From Marinomonas sp. CT5 (GTDB lineage: Bacteria > Pseudomonadota > Gammaproteobacteria > Pseudomonadales > Marinomonadaceae): a stretch of DNA of 64,000 bases. Positions 17,733-27,217 of the stretch are shown one piece after another. Both the position numbers and the translations under genes were made by a program. The DNA lies in contig NZ_CP025572.1 of the NCBI RefSeq assembly GCF_018336975.1, positions 1,740,616-1,804,615 on the forward strand. Direction: 5' to 3'. Numbering within the stretch: position 1 is the first letter of the stretch; every line of letters starts with the position of its first letter. Below the pieces are notes generated by a model. That model was not told the DNA's origin and did no database searches. It saw only the letters and a program-made list of their open reading frames with translations.

Positions 17733-18683
17733 TTGCTCAGAAGGAGTGTACTTTTACTTACTTTCTTATCTATTGGAGATAGGCCTATTAATCGTTTACC
17801 CCCTTTAAACTCATTGAAGTGTTTTGAATCTGCGGCGCGTCACGGCAGTTTCAATAAAGCAGCTAAGGAATTGTCTGTAACACCTTCTGCGATTAGCCAT
17901 CAAATCAAAGGTTTAGAAAGCTTTCTTGGTATTGAGCTATTTCGCCGTACTAAGCGTAAAGTGATCTTAACCGAAGCTGGGGAATCCTACCTAAAGCCAA
18001 TAAGAAGCATTTTTGAGCAACTGGAAAATGCGACGGCTGAGCTGAAAAGTAAGCAAAAATCAGGCTCATTAAGGCTAGCTGTAGCGCCAGCTTTTTTGAC
18101 TCGTTGGTTAATGCCAAGAATGGAGAGTTTCCAGCGCCAATATCCAGATATTGAAATTGAAATAAGTTCTTCTACTGGCTTGGTTGATTTTGCGGCTGGC
18201 GATATCGATATGGCTGTGTATTTTGGTTACGGCGATTGGGATGACGTAGAATCTCATTTTTTAACTCCAGCCAAACTGTCACCCGTGTGTAACCCCAAAT
18301 TGATTCGTCCTGATCAGCCAATTAATACGCCGGAGGATATGCGTTTTTATCCTTTGCTTCATGTCGCCAAACGCAAAGATGAATGGCATGATTGGCTGAA
18401 GCAAAATGGCTTGGATCCTAAGGTATTTCGTCGCGGTTTGATGTTTTCCAGTGGTTCTTTAACGGCTGGGGCGGCGGCACAAGGCTTAGGTATTTCTTTA
18501 TCCAATGTGGACTTGGTAATGCCTGAAATTGAAGCTGGTACATTAAAAGTACTTTTTGATCAGCCTTTGGTGACAGCAAGGTCTTTTTATCTCGTTTATG
18601 AAAAGCGACGTTCTGTTACCTCGGCTATGTCGGCATTCAAAGAATGGATAATTGAAGAAATGGTTGGCAATAAGACGACATAA
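17733..18683 (+). CDS. LysR-type transcriptional regulator (GcvA-like)
   Basis: DNA-binding regulator with an N-terminal winged helix-turn-helix (LNSLKCFESAARHGSFNKAAKELSVTPSAISHQIK) and a C-terminal periplasmic-binding-like effector domain. The pattern RLPPLN...FRR...FYLVYEK is close to GcvA, though regulators of this subgroup control many targets. The start is uncertain: TTG at 17733 gives a 17-residue hydrophobic lead that homologues lack, while the family start would fall at an ATT at 17787 behind GGAG and AGG. The outer limit is reported here. The neighbouring gene ppnP is unlikely to be its target on sequence grounds. Confidence 0.85.
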   Translation: MLRRSVLLLTFLSIGDRPINRLPPLNSLKCFESAARHGSFNKAAKELSVTPSAISHQIKGLESFLGIELFRRTKRKVILTEAGESYLKPIRSIFEQLENATAELKSKQKSGSLRLAVAPAFLTRWLMPRMESFQRQYPDIEIEISSSTGLVDFAAGDIDMAVYFGYGDWDDVESHFLTPAKLSPVCNPKLIRPDQPINTPEDMRFYPLLHVAKRKDEWHDWLKQNGLDPKVFRRGLMFSSGSLTAGAAAQGLGISLSNVDLVMPEIEAGTLKVLFDQPLVTARSFYLVYEKRRSVTSAMSAFKEWIIEEMVGNKTT

Positions 18684-18737
18684 ATGTATTTTGCCCTGAT
18701 GAAAGCGTATTTCTAAAACGTAAATGAGATCTTGTAT

Positions 18738-19028
18738 ATGAGTACAGCGTTAACAGTAAACAGTTATTTTAATGATCAAGTTAAGTCTATTGCATTGAAT
18801 AATGCGGAAGGCGTATCAACAGTTGGTGTTATGGCGGTTGGTGAATATGAGTTTGGAACCAGTCAGCGAGAATATATGACGGTTGTTTCAGGGGTTTTAA
18901 CGGTGAAATTGCCTACTGAAGAGGATTGGAAGACATTCAATAAGGGAGAGACCTTTATTGTTGAAGCAAACCAAAAATTTCAGGTGAAGGTGTCTGAGAC
19001 GACAGCTTATCTTTGTCGTTATGAATAA
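18738..19028 (+). CDS. ppnP: Pyrimidine/purine nucleoside phosphorylase PpnP
   Basis: Small cupin-fold enzyme that cleaves nucleosides with phosphate to a base and ribose-1-phosphate. Matching features are [42 protein letters not shown] and the C-terminal TTAYLCRYE, all aligning with E. coli YaiE/PpnP. The ATG at 18738 (MSTALTVN) is preferred to an in-frame TTG six bases before; GAG lies upstream. The 96-aa length fits. Confidence 0.92.
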   Translation: MSTALTVNSYFNDQVKSIALNNAEGVSTVGVMAVGEYEFGTSQREYMTVVSGVLTVKLPTEEDWKTFNKGETFIVEANQKFQVKVSETTAYLCRYE

Positions 19029-19067
19029 TCTGTTATTTTAAGCGTCACAGTGGTGGTGCTTTGGTAT

Positions 19068-19097
19068 AAAAAAGGGCTGAAAACAGCCCTTTTTTTA
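19068..19097. terminator. Bidirectional terminator
   Basis: The stem AAAGGGCTG/CAGCCCTTT with loop AAAA has T runs on the plus side and A runs (T on the minus strand) on the other. It serves the convergent ppnP and mltD genes. Confidence 0.9.
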
Positions 19098-19112
19098 TGT
19101 CTGAAAACCGTC

Positions 19113-20765
19113 TTACCCACCAACCACATTCACAAGTAGCGTGACTTTATCGCCAGGTTGCACGTATTTTTTACTGCCGACTTTAGGGTTCCAATCACGA
19201 ATGTCATTGACAGAAACCTTAAACTTATTGGCAACAACCGCTAAAGAATCTCCCGATCGAATAGTGTAAATGACTTTTTTCATTACACTGCGGGTTGTCT
19301 TTTCTGATTTTTTAGGTTCTAGCCAAACAACTAATTTTTTTCCTGGCATAAGCGGATCGGCAAGGCCCATATTGTTCCATCGGGCTAAGGTTTTGCTATC
19401 TGTACCATATTTATTGGATATCAGCCATAAACTATCACCAGGGTTAACTGTATAGTTTATTTTTATACGGTTACGGTTCGGCGCACGAGACTGTTTCGCA
19501 AGTAGTCGCTGATGAGAGCTGAGTGTGTAACTTTCTATATCATTCCCTGCGACTGGGATCATTAGCTCCTGTCCAACACGAATCATGGTAGAAGAAATTT
19601 TGTTAACGTTTTGCAGTACGTTAACGGTTGTATTGTGATGCTTAGCGACCAACAGAAGGTTGTCACCAGCTTTAACAGTGTAGCGAACCCAGGTGACTCG
19701 GTCTTTACTTGGGATCTCGGCTAACTTCGTTCTAAATTGCTTGGCCTTGGAAACGGGCATAAGAAGGCGATGTGGTCCTTCTGGCGAGGTGGCCCATTGA
19801 TTAAAACCAGGGTTGAGTAAATACACTTCATCAATACTTACGTCTGCCATATCCGCTGCCTGAGCTAAATCAAGTTGACCGCCAATATTGACGACATCAA
19901 AATATGGTTTGTTTGGGATAAAGTACGTTGAATAATTATATTTTTCTGGGTTTTTAATGATTTTTGCTAACGCGATGAGTTTTGGTACATACGCACGGGT
20001 TTCTCTTGGTAGGTCTAAAGACCAAAAATCAGTAGGTTTCCCAAGTTTCCGGTTCTTTCTGATGGCTCTTAATACAGTGCCTTCTCCCGAATTATAGGAA
20101 GCAAGGGCATGAAGCCAATCACCTTTGAACATTTTATGTAGGCGTGTCAAATAAGCGATAGCCGCTTGAGTGGAGCTTATAATGTCGCGGCGACCGTCAT
20201 ACCACCAAGTTTGATCTAATCCATACATTTGGCCTGTAGATGGAATGAATTGCCAGGGGCCAGAAGCTCGTCCATGGCTGTAGCCAAAGGGATCAAAACC
20301 GCTTTCTACAATTGGAAGAAGCGCGATTTCAGTCGGAATTCCTGCTTTCTCTAACTCGCTGACGATATAATAAAGGTAACGCTCACCACGCTTTGACACT
20401 CTATCTAAATAAGATGGGTGAGAGCTAAACCAACGAAGTTGTGAAGAGAGTCGAGGGCGGTCTATATCTAAATTAAGCTGATAGCCTGCACGAATTCGTT
20501 CCCATATATCTTTAGGCGGTCTAGGCTTGCTAATTGCGATAACAGGTTCTGTTGTTTTGTCATCTTCTACTTCTTCTGCAGAAGAATCGACAGGAGGGAC
20601 AGTATCAATAAAGCCAAGTTGTTCCGTATCGGCTTCTACGATATCGGTATCGTCTGATGATTCAACTAGATCACTGGACGTGTTCTGCCTTTCTATTTTT
20701 GAGGCGGTTTGACATGCACTAAGCACTAGGCTTAAAAGGCAAATCCATAAAAATTTATATATCAT
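19113..20765 (-). CDS. mltD: Membrane-bound lytic murein transglycosylase D (LysM type)
   Basis: Outer-membrane lipoprotein that cleaves peptidoglycan glycan strands. The signal peptide MIYKFLWICLLSLVLSAC ends in a lipobox LSAC. A linker rich in acidic residues leads to the SLT domain, with the catalytic Glu in LLPIVESGFDPFGYSHGRASGPWQFIP. The C-terminal part has three LysM repeats (VRYTVKAGDNLLLVAKHHN, INYTVNPGDSLWLISNKYG and VIYTIRSGDSLAVVANKFK) that bind peptidoglycan. The ATG at 20765 is preferred over an in-frame GTG nine bases upstream. The downstream gloB on the same strand has its own start further right, matching the common mltD-gloB pairing. Confidence 0.93.
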   Translation of the reverse strand: MIYKFLWICLLSLVLSACQTASKIERQNTSSDLVESSDDTDIVEADTEQLGFIDTVPPVDSSAEEVEDDKTTEPVIAISKPRPPKDIWERIRAGYQLNLDIDRPRLSSQLRWFSSHPSYLDRVSKRGERYLYYIVSELEKAGIPTEIALLPIVESGFDPFGYSHGRASGPWQFIPSTGQMYGLDQTWWYDGRRDIISSTQAAIAYLTRLHKMFKGDWLHALASYNSGEGTVLRAIRKNRKLGKPTDFWSLDLPRETRAYVPKLIALAKIIKNPEKYNYSTYFIPNKPYFDVVNIGGQLDLAQAADMADVSIDEVYLLNPGFNQWATSPEGPHRLLMPVSKAKQFRTKLAEIPSKDRVTWVRYTVKAGDNLLLVAKHHNTTVNVLQNVNKISSTMIRVGQELMIPVAGNDIESYTLSSHQRLLAKQSRAPNRNRIKINYTVNPGDSLWLISNKYGTDSKTLARWNNMGLADPLMPGKKLVVWLEPKKSEKTTRSVMKKVIYTIRSGDSLAVVANKFKVSVNDIRDWNPKVGSKKYVQPGDKVTLLVNVVGG

Positions 20766-20819
20766 GTAGGTCACAAATTTGAGTAAAGTTTCGCCATTTT
20801 AAAGGTGTGGAGGAAGAGG

Positions 20820-21593
20820 TCAACTAAAACTGTCTTTTGCTCGACGAACTTGGCTGAAAGAATCGATAGGATTTTTCGCCGGTTTTTCGTTAAGTTGTTG
20901 TGCTGCTTGAATTTTAAGAGGCTCAATATGGCTTCGTAAAAAGGGATTGGTTTTTTTCTCTAAATTTAATTTAGTTGGCAATGTAGGGAGGTTTTTTGAT
21001 CTTAGTTCTTGGCATTCTAGATTGCTATTCACCAGAGAAAGGTTGTCGGGCTCTAGGGAAAGTGCAAATCGGTAATTGGCTAAGGTGTACTCGTGAGTAC
21101 CATAGATGAGAGTGTGGTCAGGTAAATCAGATATCTTTTGCATTGCCTCCAGCATTTGCTCTGGCGTTCCTTCCATTATGCGTCCGCAACCTCCTTTGAA
21201 TAAGGTATCGCCTGAAAATAAAATGGGTTCATCCTGCTCTGAAAAATAACACAAATGATCAAGTGTGTGTCCAGGTGTGGCGAGAACATTAAAATTTCGG
21301 GAAAAAACCTTTACTAGATCTTTGTCTTCAACACTATGGGTGACCAGCTCAGTAAGGTGCTTTGGACCATATACGTGGCAATTTGTGTGTTGTTTTAATT
21401 CAGCAACGCCACCAGTATGATCTTTATGGTGGTGAGTAATTAAGATGCCTACTAATTTTTTCTCATGTTTATGGCAGTAATCTAACACTACATTGGCCAT
21501 GCCTGGGTCGACGGCCCAAATGCTTGAACTATCTTTATCTTGGATTATCCAGATATAATTGTCATCGAAGGCGGGAAGCGGAAAGATAGTCAT
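20820..21593 (-). CDS. gloB: Hydroxyacylglutathione hydrolase (glyoxalase II)
   Basis: Hydrolyses S-lactoylglutathione in methylglyoxal detoxification. It is a metallo-beta-lactamase fold enzyme with the metal motif THHHKDHTGG (His 54-56, Asp58, His59), then TPGHTLDHLCY and the GDTLFKGGCGRIMEGT segment. GTHEYTLANYRFALSLEPDN is the conserved C-terminal helix region. Length of 257 aa is normal. It stands back to back with the methyltransferase gene, an arrangement kept in many gammaproteobacteria. Confidence 0.95.
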   Translation of the reverse strand: MTIFPLPAFDDNYIWIIQDKDSSSIWAVDPGMANVVLDYCHKHEKKLVGILITHHHKDHTGGVAELKQHTNCHVYGPKHLTELVTHSVEDKDLVKVFSRNFNVLATPGHTLDHLCYFSEQDEPILFSGDTLFKGGCGRIMEGTPEQMLEAMQKISDLPDHTLIYGTHEYTLANYRFALSLEPDNLSLVNSNLECQELRSKNLPTLPTKLNLEKKTNPFLRSHIEPLKIQAAQQLNEKPAKNPIDSFSQVRRAKDSFS

Positions 21594-21687
21594 AAGTTGT
21601 CTACTGTTAATAGGTTGTTGTGTTTCCTATGGCGTGCCAAAAATAATTCAGATAACGCCATACCGTTTTAAATAGAGAATTCATTGT

Positions 21688-22428
21688 ATGTTGGATGATC
21701 AATCAAGACAATTTTTTCAAAATTGGTATAAAAGTAACTTAGGTAAAAGCTTGTTACAATTGGAGCTTACTGAAATCGCTTCCGAGCTTGATTCTGCTGT
21801 GGGTTACTATTTAGTGAGTCAGTCTCCTTTAAAAGATTTTTCGCTTAAAAATCACAGGTTACGTGAAAGTATCTTAATCGCACCTGAGCTGGAGTTTGGA
21901 GCGCCTAGTTCAACAGTGGTAGCCAGAGCAAGTGAATTGCCATTTGAAGCTGATGGTATCGATGTACATGTTTTTCATCACACCCTAGATATTTCTGCAA
22001 CGCCTCATGATGATCTAAGGGAGGCGGCAAGGACTTTATTGCCAAGTGGTAAGTTGGTTATTGTCGGCTTTAATCCTTGGAGTTTATGGGGGTGTCGGCG
22101 TATATTTTCCAAGAAAGTGAAAGCGCCTTGGTGCGGACACTTTATTGCTCATCAGCGTCTAGAAGACTGGTTAAAGGTGGCAGGCCTCACTTTAGAAAGT
22201 AAGCGTTTTATACATTATGAACCCCCTATACAGAGTAGTAAGTGGCGTTATCGCTTTGCTTGGCTAGATAAAATTTTGAAACCGTTAAAACTGCCTTTTA
22301 GTGGTGTATATGTGATGACGGCAACAAAACAAGTAAGGCGTTGTATTCCTATCAAACCTCGTTGGTCAGGCGCTCGGGTTCGAGTGCCTCCTTTAACAAA
22401 ACCGACAGCAAAAGAGATGAAAGAGTGA
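21688..22428 (+). CDS. SAM-dependent methyltransferase (YafS-like)
   Basis: Class I methyltransferase of unknown substrate. It lies exactly where E. coli has yafS, between gloB and rnhA. Helpful segments are [40 protein letters not shown], with motif-4-like Asp-rich part, and [14 protein letters not shown]. The SAM-binding glycine motif is not canonical ([12 protein letters not shown] occupies that place). Its stop overlaps the GTG of rnhA. Confidence 0.8.
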   Translation: MLDDQSRQFFQNWYKSNLGKSLLQLELTEIASELDSAVGYYLVSQSPLKDFSLKNHRLRESILIAPELEFGAPSSTVVARASELPFEADGIDVHVFHHTLDISATPHDDLREAARTLLPSGKLVIVGFNPWSLWGCRRIFSKKVKAPWCGHFIAHQRLEDWLKVAGLTLESKRFIHYEPPIQSSKWRYRFAWLDKILKPLKLPFSGVYVMTATKQVRRCIPIKPRWSGARVRVPPLTKPTAKEMKE

Positions 22429-22868
22429 AAAAGGTAATAATGTACACAGATGGCGCATGTAAAGGCAATCCAGGTATTGGTGGTTGGGGGGCTTGGTTAA
22501 CTTTTGGTGAGCACGAAAAACGACTTTGTGGCGGTGAGCATAATACAACAAATAATCGGATGGAGTTAATGGGGGCCATTGAGGGTTTACGTGCCTTGAA
22601 AGAAAAATGCGCCGTAACGCTTTATACTGACTCTTCTTATGTGCAGAAAGGCATTACAGAATGGCTAGCTGGCTGGAAGCGTAAAGGTTGGGTGACCGCT
22701 TCAAAGCAGCCAGTCAAAAACAAAGATCTTTGGCAAGCTTTAGATGAGCAGTGTTTACATCATGAAGTAACTTGGAAGTGGGTAAAGGGTCACGCAGGAA
22801 TAGAAGGTAATGAAATTGCGGATCAGCTTGCTAATCTTGGCATTGAAGAGTTGAGGGCGACATCATGA
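22425..22868 (+). CDS. rnhA: Ribonuclease HI
   Basis: Cleaves the RNA strand of RNA-DNA hybrids. The catalytic residues are D9 (YTDGA), E47 (NNRMEL), D69 (YTDSSYV) and D133 (NEIADQLA), with the KGHAG loop at 121-125. The GTG start at 22425 is chosen because it overlaps the previous stop (GTGA), follows AGAGATGAAAGA, and gives an N-terminus [10 protein letters not shown] that aligns with E. coli MLKQVEIFTDG; an ATG 15 bases later would remove the first beta strand residues. Its end overlaps dnaQ by four bases. Confidence 0.95.
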   Translation: MKKVIMYTDGACKGNPGIGGWGAWLTFGEHEKRLCGGEHNTTNNRMELMGAIEGLRALKEKCAVTLYTDSSYVQKGITEWLAGWKRKGWVTASKQPVKNKDLWQALDEQCLHHEVTWKWVKGHAGIEGNEIADQLANLGIEELRATS

Positions 22869-23578
22869 GACAGGTGGTATTGGATACAGAGACTACAGGT
22901 ATCGATCCTAAGCAAGGTCATAGAATTATTGAGATTGGTTGTGTTGAAATGATCGGTCGTAAGTTAACGAACCGCCATTTCCATGTTTACATTAATCCAG
23001 GTCGCGAGGTGGAAGAAGAAGCATTTCGTGTTCATGGTATTAGTAATGAATTTCTCGCCGATAAACCACGTTTTCACGAAATTGCTCAAGAGTTTTTTGA
23101 CTTCATTAAAGGGGCTGAGCTCATTATTCATAATGCGCCGTTTGATGTTGGTTTTATGGATCATGAGTTTTCCCTTGTTGGAGGCTATCCGAAAACAGCA
23201 GAAGTGTGCGGCATTTTTGATAGTTTGGTTTATGCCCGTAAAAAGCACCCTGGACAAAAAAATAACCTTGATATTCTTTGCCGTCGTTATGGTATTGATA
23301 ATTCGCACCGTGAATTGCATGGGGCGTTATTAGACTCGGAAATTCTGGCTGATGTGTATTTGCTAATGACTGGCGGGCAAACCAGCCTAGGCTTGGCAAA
23401 TAACTCGGATTCGGATTCTAAAGGAGAGGGTGAAGTAGAAGCCATTCGCCGATTTTCCGCAGATCGACCTGCTCTGAAAGTTATTAAAGCAAGTGAAAGT
23501 GAGCTGAAGTTACACGAAGAGCGTTTGGATTTGATAGATAAAAAGTCTGGTCAGTCGCTTTGGCGGATACAGCACTAA
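22865..23578 (+). CDS. dnaQ: DNA polymerase III epsilon subunit (3'-5' exonuclease)
   Basis: Proofreading subunit of the replicative polymerase. Exo I is LDTETTG (Asp/Glu in residues 7-9), Exo II includes [13 protein letters not shown], and Exo III is [19 protein letters not shown] with the general-base His and Asp. The C-terminal tail that binds the alpha subunit ends in QSLWRIQH. Coupled to rnhA by an ATGA overlap, as in many relatives. Confidence 0.95.
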   Translation: MRQVVLDTETTGIDPKQGHRIIEIGCVEMIGRKLTNRHFHVYINPGREVEEEAFRVHGISNEFLADKPRFHEIAQEFFDFIKGAELIIHNAPFDVGFMDHEFSLVGGYPKTAEVCGIFDSLVYARKKHPGQKNNLDILCRRYGIDNSHRELHGALLDSEILADVYLLMTGGQTSLGLANNSDSDSKGEGEVEAIRRFSADRPALKVIKASESELKLHEERLDLIDKKSGQSLWRIQH

Positions 23579-23608
23579 TTATTAAGAATATTTATATATC
23601 GAATAATG

Positions 23609-23643
23609 AAAGACGCCCTCTTAAACGAGGGCGTCTTTTTTAG
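23609..23643. terminator. Bidirectional terminator
   Basis: The 12-bp perfect stem AAAGACGCCCTC/GAGGGCGTCTTT, loop TTAAAC, has a T run on the plus side. It lies between the convergent dnaQ and nhaB genes. Confidence 0.93.
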
Positions 23644-23651
23644 CTTTTGAT

Positions 23652-25154
23652 TTAGAGTAAATACGCAACGCTAAGTCCACCAACAACGCTGAGTACAATG
23701 GTATAAGGCAATGCCATCCATACCATTTTTCCATAAGAAAGCCTTAATAATGGTGCAATTGCTGAGGTCAACAAAAACAGAAAGGCTGCTTGTCCATTTG
23801 GCGTAGCTACACTTGGAAGGTTTGTGCCTGTATTGATTGCGACAGCCAAAGTGTTGAAGTGCTCTTGAGAAATTGCACCAGCATCGAGGGCTGCTTTTAC
23901 TTCACTAATGTAAACGGTTGCCACAAAAACGTTATCACTGATCGCAGATAAAATGCCATTGGCAATAAAAAACATAATCGGCTGAGCGTGTGGCGGCATA
24001 TGTAAAACAAAGTCAATAATAGGCTGAAACAAATGTTGCTCATGTATTACTGAAACGATAGTGAAAAACACGACTAAAAGAGCGGTAAATGGTAGCGCCT
24101 CCTCAAATGCATGGCCAATTTGGTGTTCTTCTGTAATGCCATTAAAAGCAGTGAGTAATACAATGACCATTAAGCCCACTAAGCCAACTTCAGCGACATG
24201 GAAAGCTAATGAAAGAATCAGTACTACGGCAACGATGCCTTGTACTATGAGTTGTGCCTTATGCTTACTTGTGCTTTTGTTGGATTCTTCCTTTTCGAAG
24301 TTTTTCAGAATGTTGCGTACATTTTCCGGTAGCTCTGCACCGTAATCAAACAATCTTGTTTTTTCTAAAATAATCACAGTCAAGAGACCACAGGCGAGTA
24401 CTGGCATTGATACTGGGGCAACACGGATAAAGAACTCAATGAAGTCCCAGTCAGCTACTTTGGCGATCAGAAGATTTTGTGGTTCACCGACTAAGGTAGC
24501 AACACCGCCTAATGCTGTCCCAATGGCGCCATGCATCAATAAGCTGCGCAAAAAAGCACGGAATGCAGCAAGATCGATTTGGTTAATAGGAAGAATTTGA
24601 TCGTCGTTACTGTGATTGTAATTGCCACTAGATGGCTGGTCGGAGGCGACTTTGTGATAAACCGAATAAAACCCAACACTCACACTAATCAAAACTGCAG
24701 TTACGGTTAATGCATCTAAAAAGGCTGAGAGTATTGCGGCAGTAAAACTAAAAACTAACGAGATAATTGTTTTTGATCGAATATTGACCAGTAATTTATT
24801 GAAAATAAAAAGCAACATACTTTGCATAAAGTAAATGCCGGCGACCATGAACATGAGCAAAAGAATAACATCGAAATTTTTTATAACTTCATGATAAACA
24901 CCATCTGAGGTTGTTAAGCCTAATAAAATCGCTTCTATTGCAATCAATCCCCCAGGTTGTAATGGGTAGCATTTTAGCGCCATAGCAAGGGTGAAAATAA
25001 ATTCGATGATGAAGAACCAACCTGTAATGAAAGGGCCTAAAGTGATTACGGCAATAGGGTTGATGATTAAAAAAGCGATCACGGCTTGCTTGTACCATAG
25101 GGGAGAGGCCCCTAAAAAGTTGTTGCCAAGCGCATGTGACAAAGTTGTCTTCAT
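23652..25154 (-). CDS. nhaB: Na+/H+ antiporter NhaB
   Basis: Electrogenic antiporter that expels Na+ in exchange for H+ at the inner membrane. It has the NhaB N-terminus ([25 protein letters not shown]), about 12 membrane helices, and conserved segments [16 protein letters not shown] and [25 protein letters not shown]. Length of 500 aa is standard. In this genome it complements the Na+-pumping NQR encoded 6 kb to the right. GGAGCAAT precedes the ATG. Confidence 0.95.
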   Translation of the reverse strand: MKTTLSHALGNNFLGASPLWYKQAVIAFLIINPIAVITLGPFITGWFFIIEFIFTLAMALKCYPLQPGGLIAIEAILLGLTTSDGVYHEVIKNFDVILLLMFMVAGIYFMQSMLLFIFNKLLVNIRSKTIISLVFSFTAAILSAFLDALTVTAVLISVSVGFYSVYHKVASDQPSSGNYNHSNDDQILPINQIDLAAFRAFLRSLLMHGAIGTALGGVATLVGEPQNLLIAKVADWDFIEFFIRVAPVSMPVLACGLLTVIILEKTRLFDYGAELPENVRNILKNFEKEESNKSTSKHKAQLIVQGIVAVVLILSLAFHVAEVGLVGLMVIVLLTAFNGITEEHQIGHAFEEALPFTALLVVFFTIVSVIHEQHLFQPIIDFVLHMPPHAQPIMFFIANGILSAISDNVFVATVYISEVKAALDAGAISQEHFNTLAVAINTGTNLPSVATPNGQAAFLFLLTSAIAPLLRLSYGKMVWMALPYTIVLSVVGGLSVAYLL

Positions 25155-25330
25155 TTATTGCTCCTTTGGGGAAGGCATTAGCTGTTTTTCAAGATATTAT
25201 TATGTTTTTTAGTGTGTTGATAATAAGGGATAAAGAAAGCAGTATCTATAGTGTTTAATGACTTTTAGATATTGCTATTTTTTTAAATAGCCCCACTATC
25301 TCAAGAAGTTATAATTAATTAGAGGAATAA

Positions 25331-26374
25331 ATGTTGGAATTTTTAACTGATTATGCAGGTTTTTTGCTGAAGTTGATAAGTGTCGCTTTGGTTATTGGCT
25401 TTCTTTTGGCTGCTTTATCTAATGGGAAACGTAAGTCTCAGCCTGGTAGTTTGTCTGTGACGAAACTGAACGAAAGTTATGATGCGATGAAAGCTCAGTT
25501 GGATAATCAGCTGTTAGATAAAAAAGACCTTAAAAACTTGGCGAAAGAAAAAAAGAAAAAAGAAAAACTCGAAAAGAAAGCGCTGAAAAAAGCGCCTAAA
25601 GAAGCTGAGGAAGTGGCTAAAAAGCGTCTTTATGTGTTGGATTTTGAGGGTGACATTAAAGCCTCTGCAGTAGCGACCATGCGTGAGGAAATTACCGCTG
25701 TCCTGAGTGTTGCTAAGCCACAAGATGAAGTAGTTGTTCGCTTGGAGAGTGGTGGCGGTGTCGTGCATGGCTATGGGTTGGCGGCTTCTCAATTGCAGCG
25801 TATTCGGGAAGCAAATATACCTTTAACTATTTGTGTTGATAAAGTGGCTGCTAGTGGCGGTTACATGATGGCGTGTGTGGCAGATAAAATTATTGCAGCA
25901 CCATTTGCTATTCTCGGCTCAATTGGAGTGGTGGCACAAATACCTAACGTGCATAGATTGTTGGATAAGAGTTTGATTGATGTTGAGTTGCATACTGCAG
26001 GACGATACAAGCGAACTCTCACTATGCTGGGTGAGAATACAGATGAAGGGCGTGAAAAGTTTAAGCAGGATCTAGAAGACACTCATGGACTGTTTAAGCG
26101 GTTTGTTTCAAGTCAGCGTCCACAGTTAGATATCGAGGAGATTGCTACAGGAGATACTTGGTATGGTTCCGAAGCAATTGAGAATAAGTTGATCGATGTT
26201 GTGATGACCAGTGATGCTTATTTGGTTTCAAATTACGAAAACGCAGAAGTTATTCAGATAGCTTATAAGCAACCAAAAGGTATGGCTGAGCGTCTTGGTT
26301 TGTCTTTCTTTTCTGCTTTAGAGCAAAAAGCGGTGTCTTGGGTTGGGAAACTTACTCAATCTCGAGGTTATTAA
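25331..26374 (+). CDS. sohB: Inner-membrane serine peptidase SohB (family S49)
   Basis: Signal-peptide-peptidase-like enzyme of family S49. One N-terminal membrane helix is followed by a Lys-rich cytosolic-looking linker (residues 60-95) and the peptidase domain. The catalytic pair is Ser175 in AASGGYMMA and Lys227 in AGRYKRTLTMLG. Length of 347 aa fits SohB. TTAGAGGAATAA lies before the ATG. It is a single gene between divergent nhaB and a bidirectional terminator. Confidence 0.93.
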   Translation: MLEFLTDYAGFLLKLISVALVIGFLLAALSNGKRKSQPGSLSVTKLNESYDAMKAQLDNQLLDKKDLKNLAKEKKKKEKLEKKALKKAPKEAEEVAKKRLYVLDFEGDIKASAVATMREEITAVLSVAKPQDEVVVRLESGGGVVHGYGLAASQLQRIREANIPLTICVDKVAASGGYMMACVADKIIAAPFAILGSIGVVAQIPNVHRLLDKSLIDVELHTAGRYKRTLTMLGENTDEGREKFKQDLEDTHGLFKRFVSSQRPQLDIEEIATGDTWYGSEAIENKLIDVVMTSDAYLVSNYENAEVIQIAYKQPKGMAERLGLSFFSALEQKAVSWVGKLTQSRGY

Positions 26375-26394
26375 TTAGTAAATTGTCTGTTTTA

Positions 26395-26430
26395 AAATGG
26401 GGGGCTGCTCTTAGTAGCCCCCCATTTTTA
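26395..26430. terminator. Bidirectional terminator
   Basis: A 12-bp perfect stem, AAATGGGGGGCT/AGCCCCCCATTT, separates the convergent sohB and csiV-like genes, with T residues beyond the plus-side arm. Confidence 0.9.
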
Positions 26431-26431
26431 T

Positions 26432-27217
26432 TTATTGGCCTGAAAGTTCGTTAGTACTTTGTAGCTCGTCGTAGTTTAGGCTTGAACCTGTCTCCGGAGT
26501 GACTGATTGAGCTGCTATTTTTTCTAGAGCATCATCTAGTTCTATTGGTTCAAAATATAGCAATGTTCCGATAATAGGGTGGTCTAAGTAGTTAATTTTT
26601 TTGCTCGCGGTTTTATTTTTCAGATTAAGTTTTAATACCAAAGCTGGTTCAAACTGTTTAATTTCTGGCTGGTTTTCAGGTTCCAGAGTTGGCCGTGAAA
26701 AAATATTTTCTGGGGCTGAATTGGTATTTGCTGTCTCAGGTTGAGTAAAACTATCAAATAGATAATGTTTATATTCAATGTCAGATTCCAAATATCGTCC
26801 AAGTTTTATGGCAATGTCACCGGTCAATTCTGGGTAACCGTCTTTTTCTTGAGTGCTGTAAAAGGACTTTTTAATGGTATCTCCTGGGAACTTGAAAATC
26901 AGCGTCCACTCTTGGTTTGCTAAAACTTTTACATGTGTGCCCAGTCTTGCTTCAATGTTCCCGAAAGGGGTTGATGGATCTATATTATTTTCCGGTTTGG
27001 TTGTTAGTTCTTCGGTTGTTGATAGACGAAGCAGATTTTCTGTGGACAGTATGTTTTTATAATCCACTTGCTCTGTTGATTGACCGTCAGGCCACTGAAA
27101 TGTGACAAGATAGCCTTCATAGGCTCTAGCAGTATCCGGATTAATCTCTCCTTCATCAGCCATTGTGTAGGTGCTGAGTAGGGTGAGTGTTGAGAATATG
27201 GCTATTAGGGTTTTCAA
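26432..27217 (-). CDS. CsiV-like periplasmic protein
   Basis: Secreted protein with a signal peptide of about 20 residues (MKTLIAIFSTLTLLSTYTMA). The mature part starts with YEGYLVTFQW and has a C-terminal block with LVLKLNLKNKTASKKINYLDHPIIGTLLYFEPI. In Vibrio and related genera the gene next to mfd encodes CsiV, a peptidoglycan-binding cell-shape factor (DUF2803). Position beside mfd and the short repeated pattern support this, but the residue match I can judge by eye is modest. It overlaps the mfd stop by four bases. Confidence 0.6.
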   Translation of the reverse strand: MKTLIAIFSTLTLLSTYTMADEGEINPDTARAYEGYLVTFQWPDGQSTEQVDYKNILSTENLLRLSTTEELTTKPENNIDPSTPFGNIEARLGTHVKVLANQEWTLIFKFPGDTIKKSFYSTQEKDGYPELTGDIAIKLGRYLESDIEYKHYLFDSFTQPETANTNSAPENIFSRPTLEPENQPEIKQFEPALVLKLNLKNKTASKKINYLDHPIIGTLLYFEPIELDDALEKIAAQSVTPETGSSLNYDELQSTNELSGQ

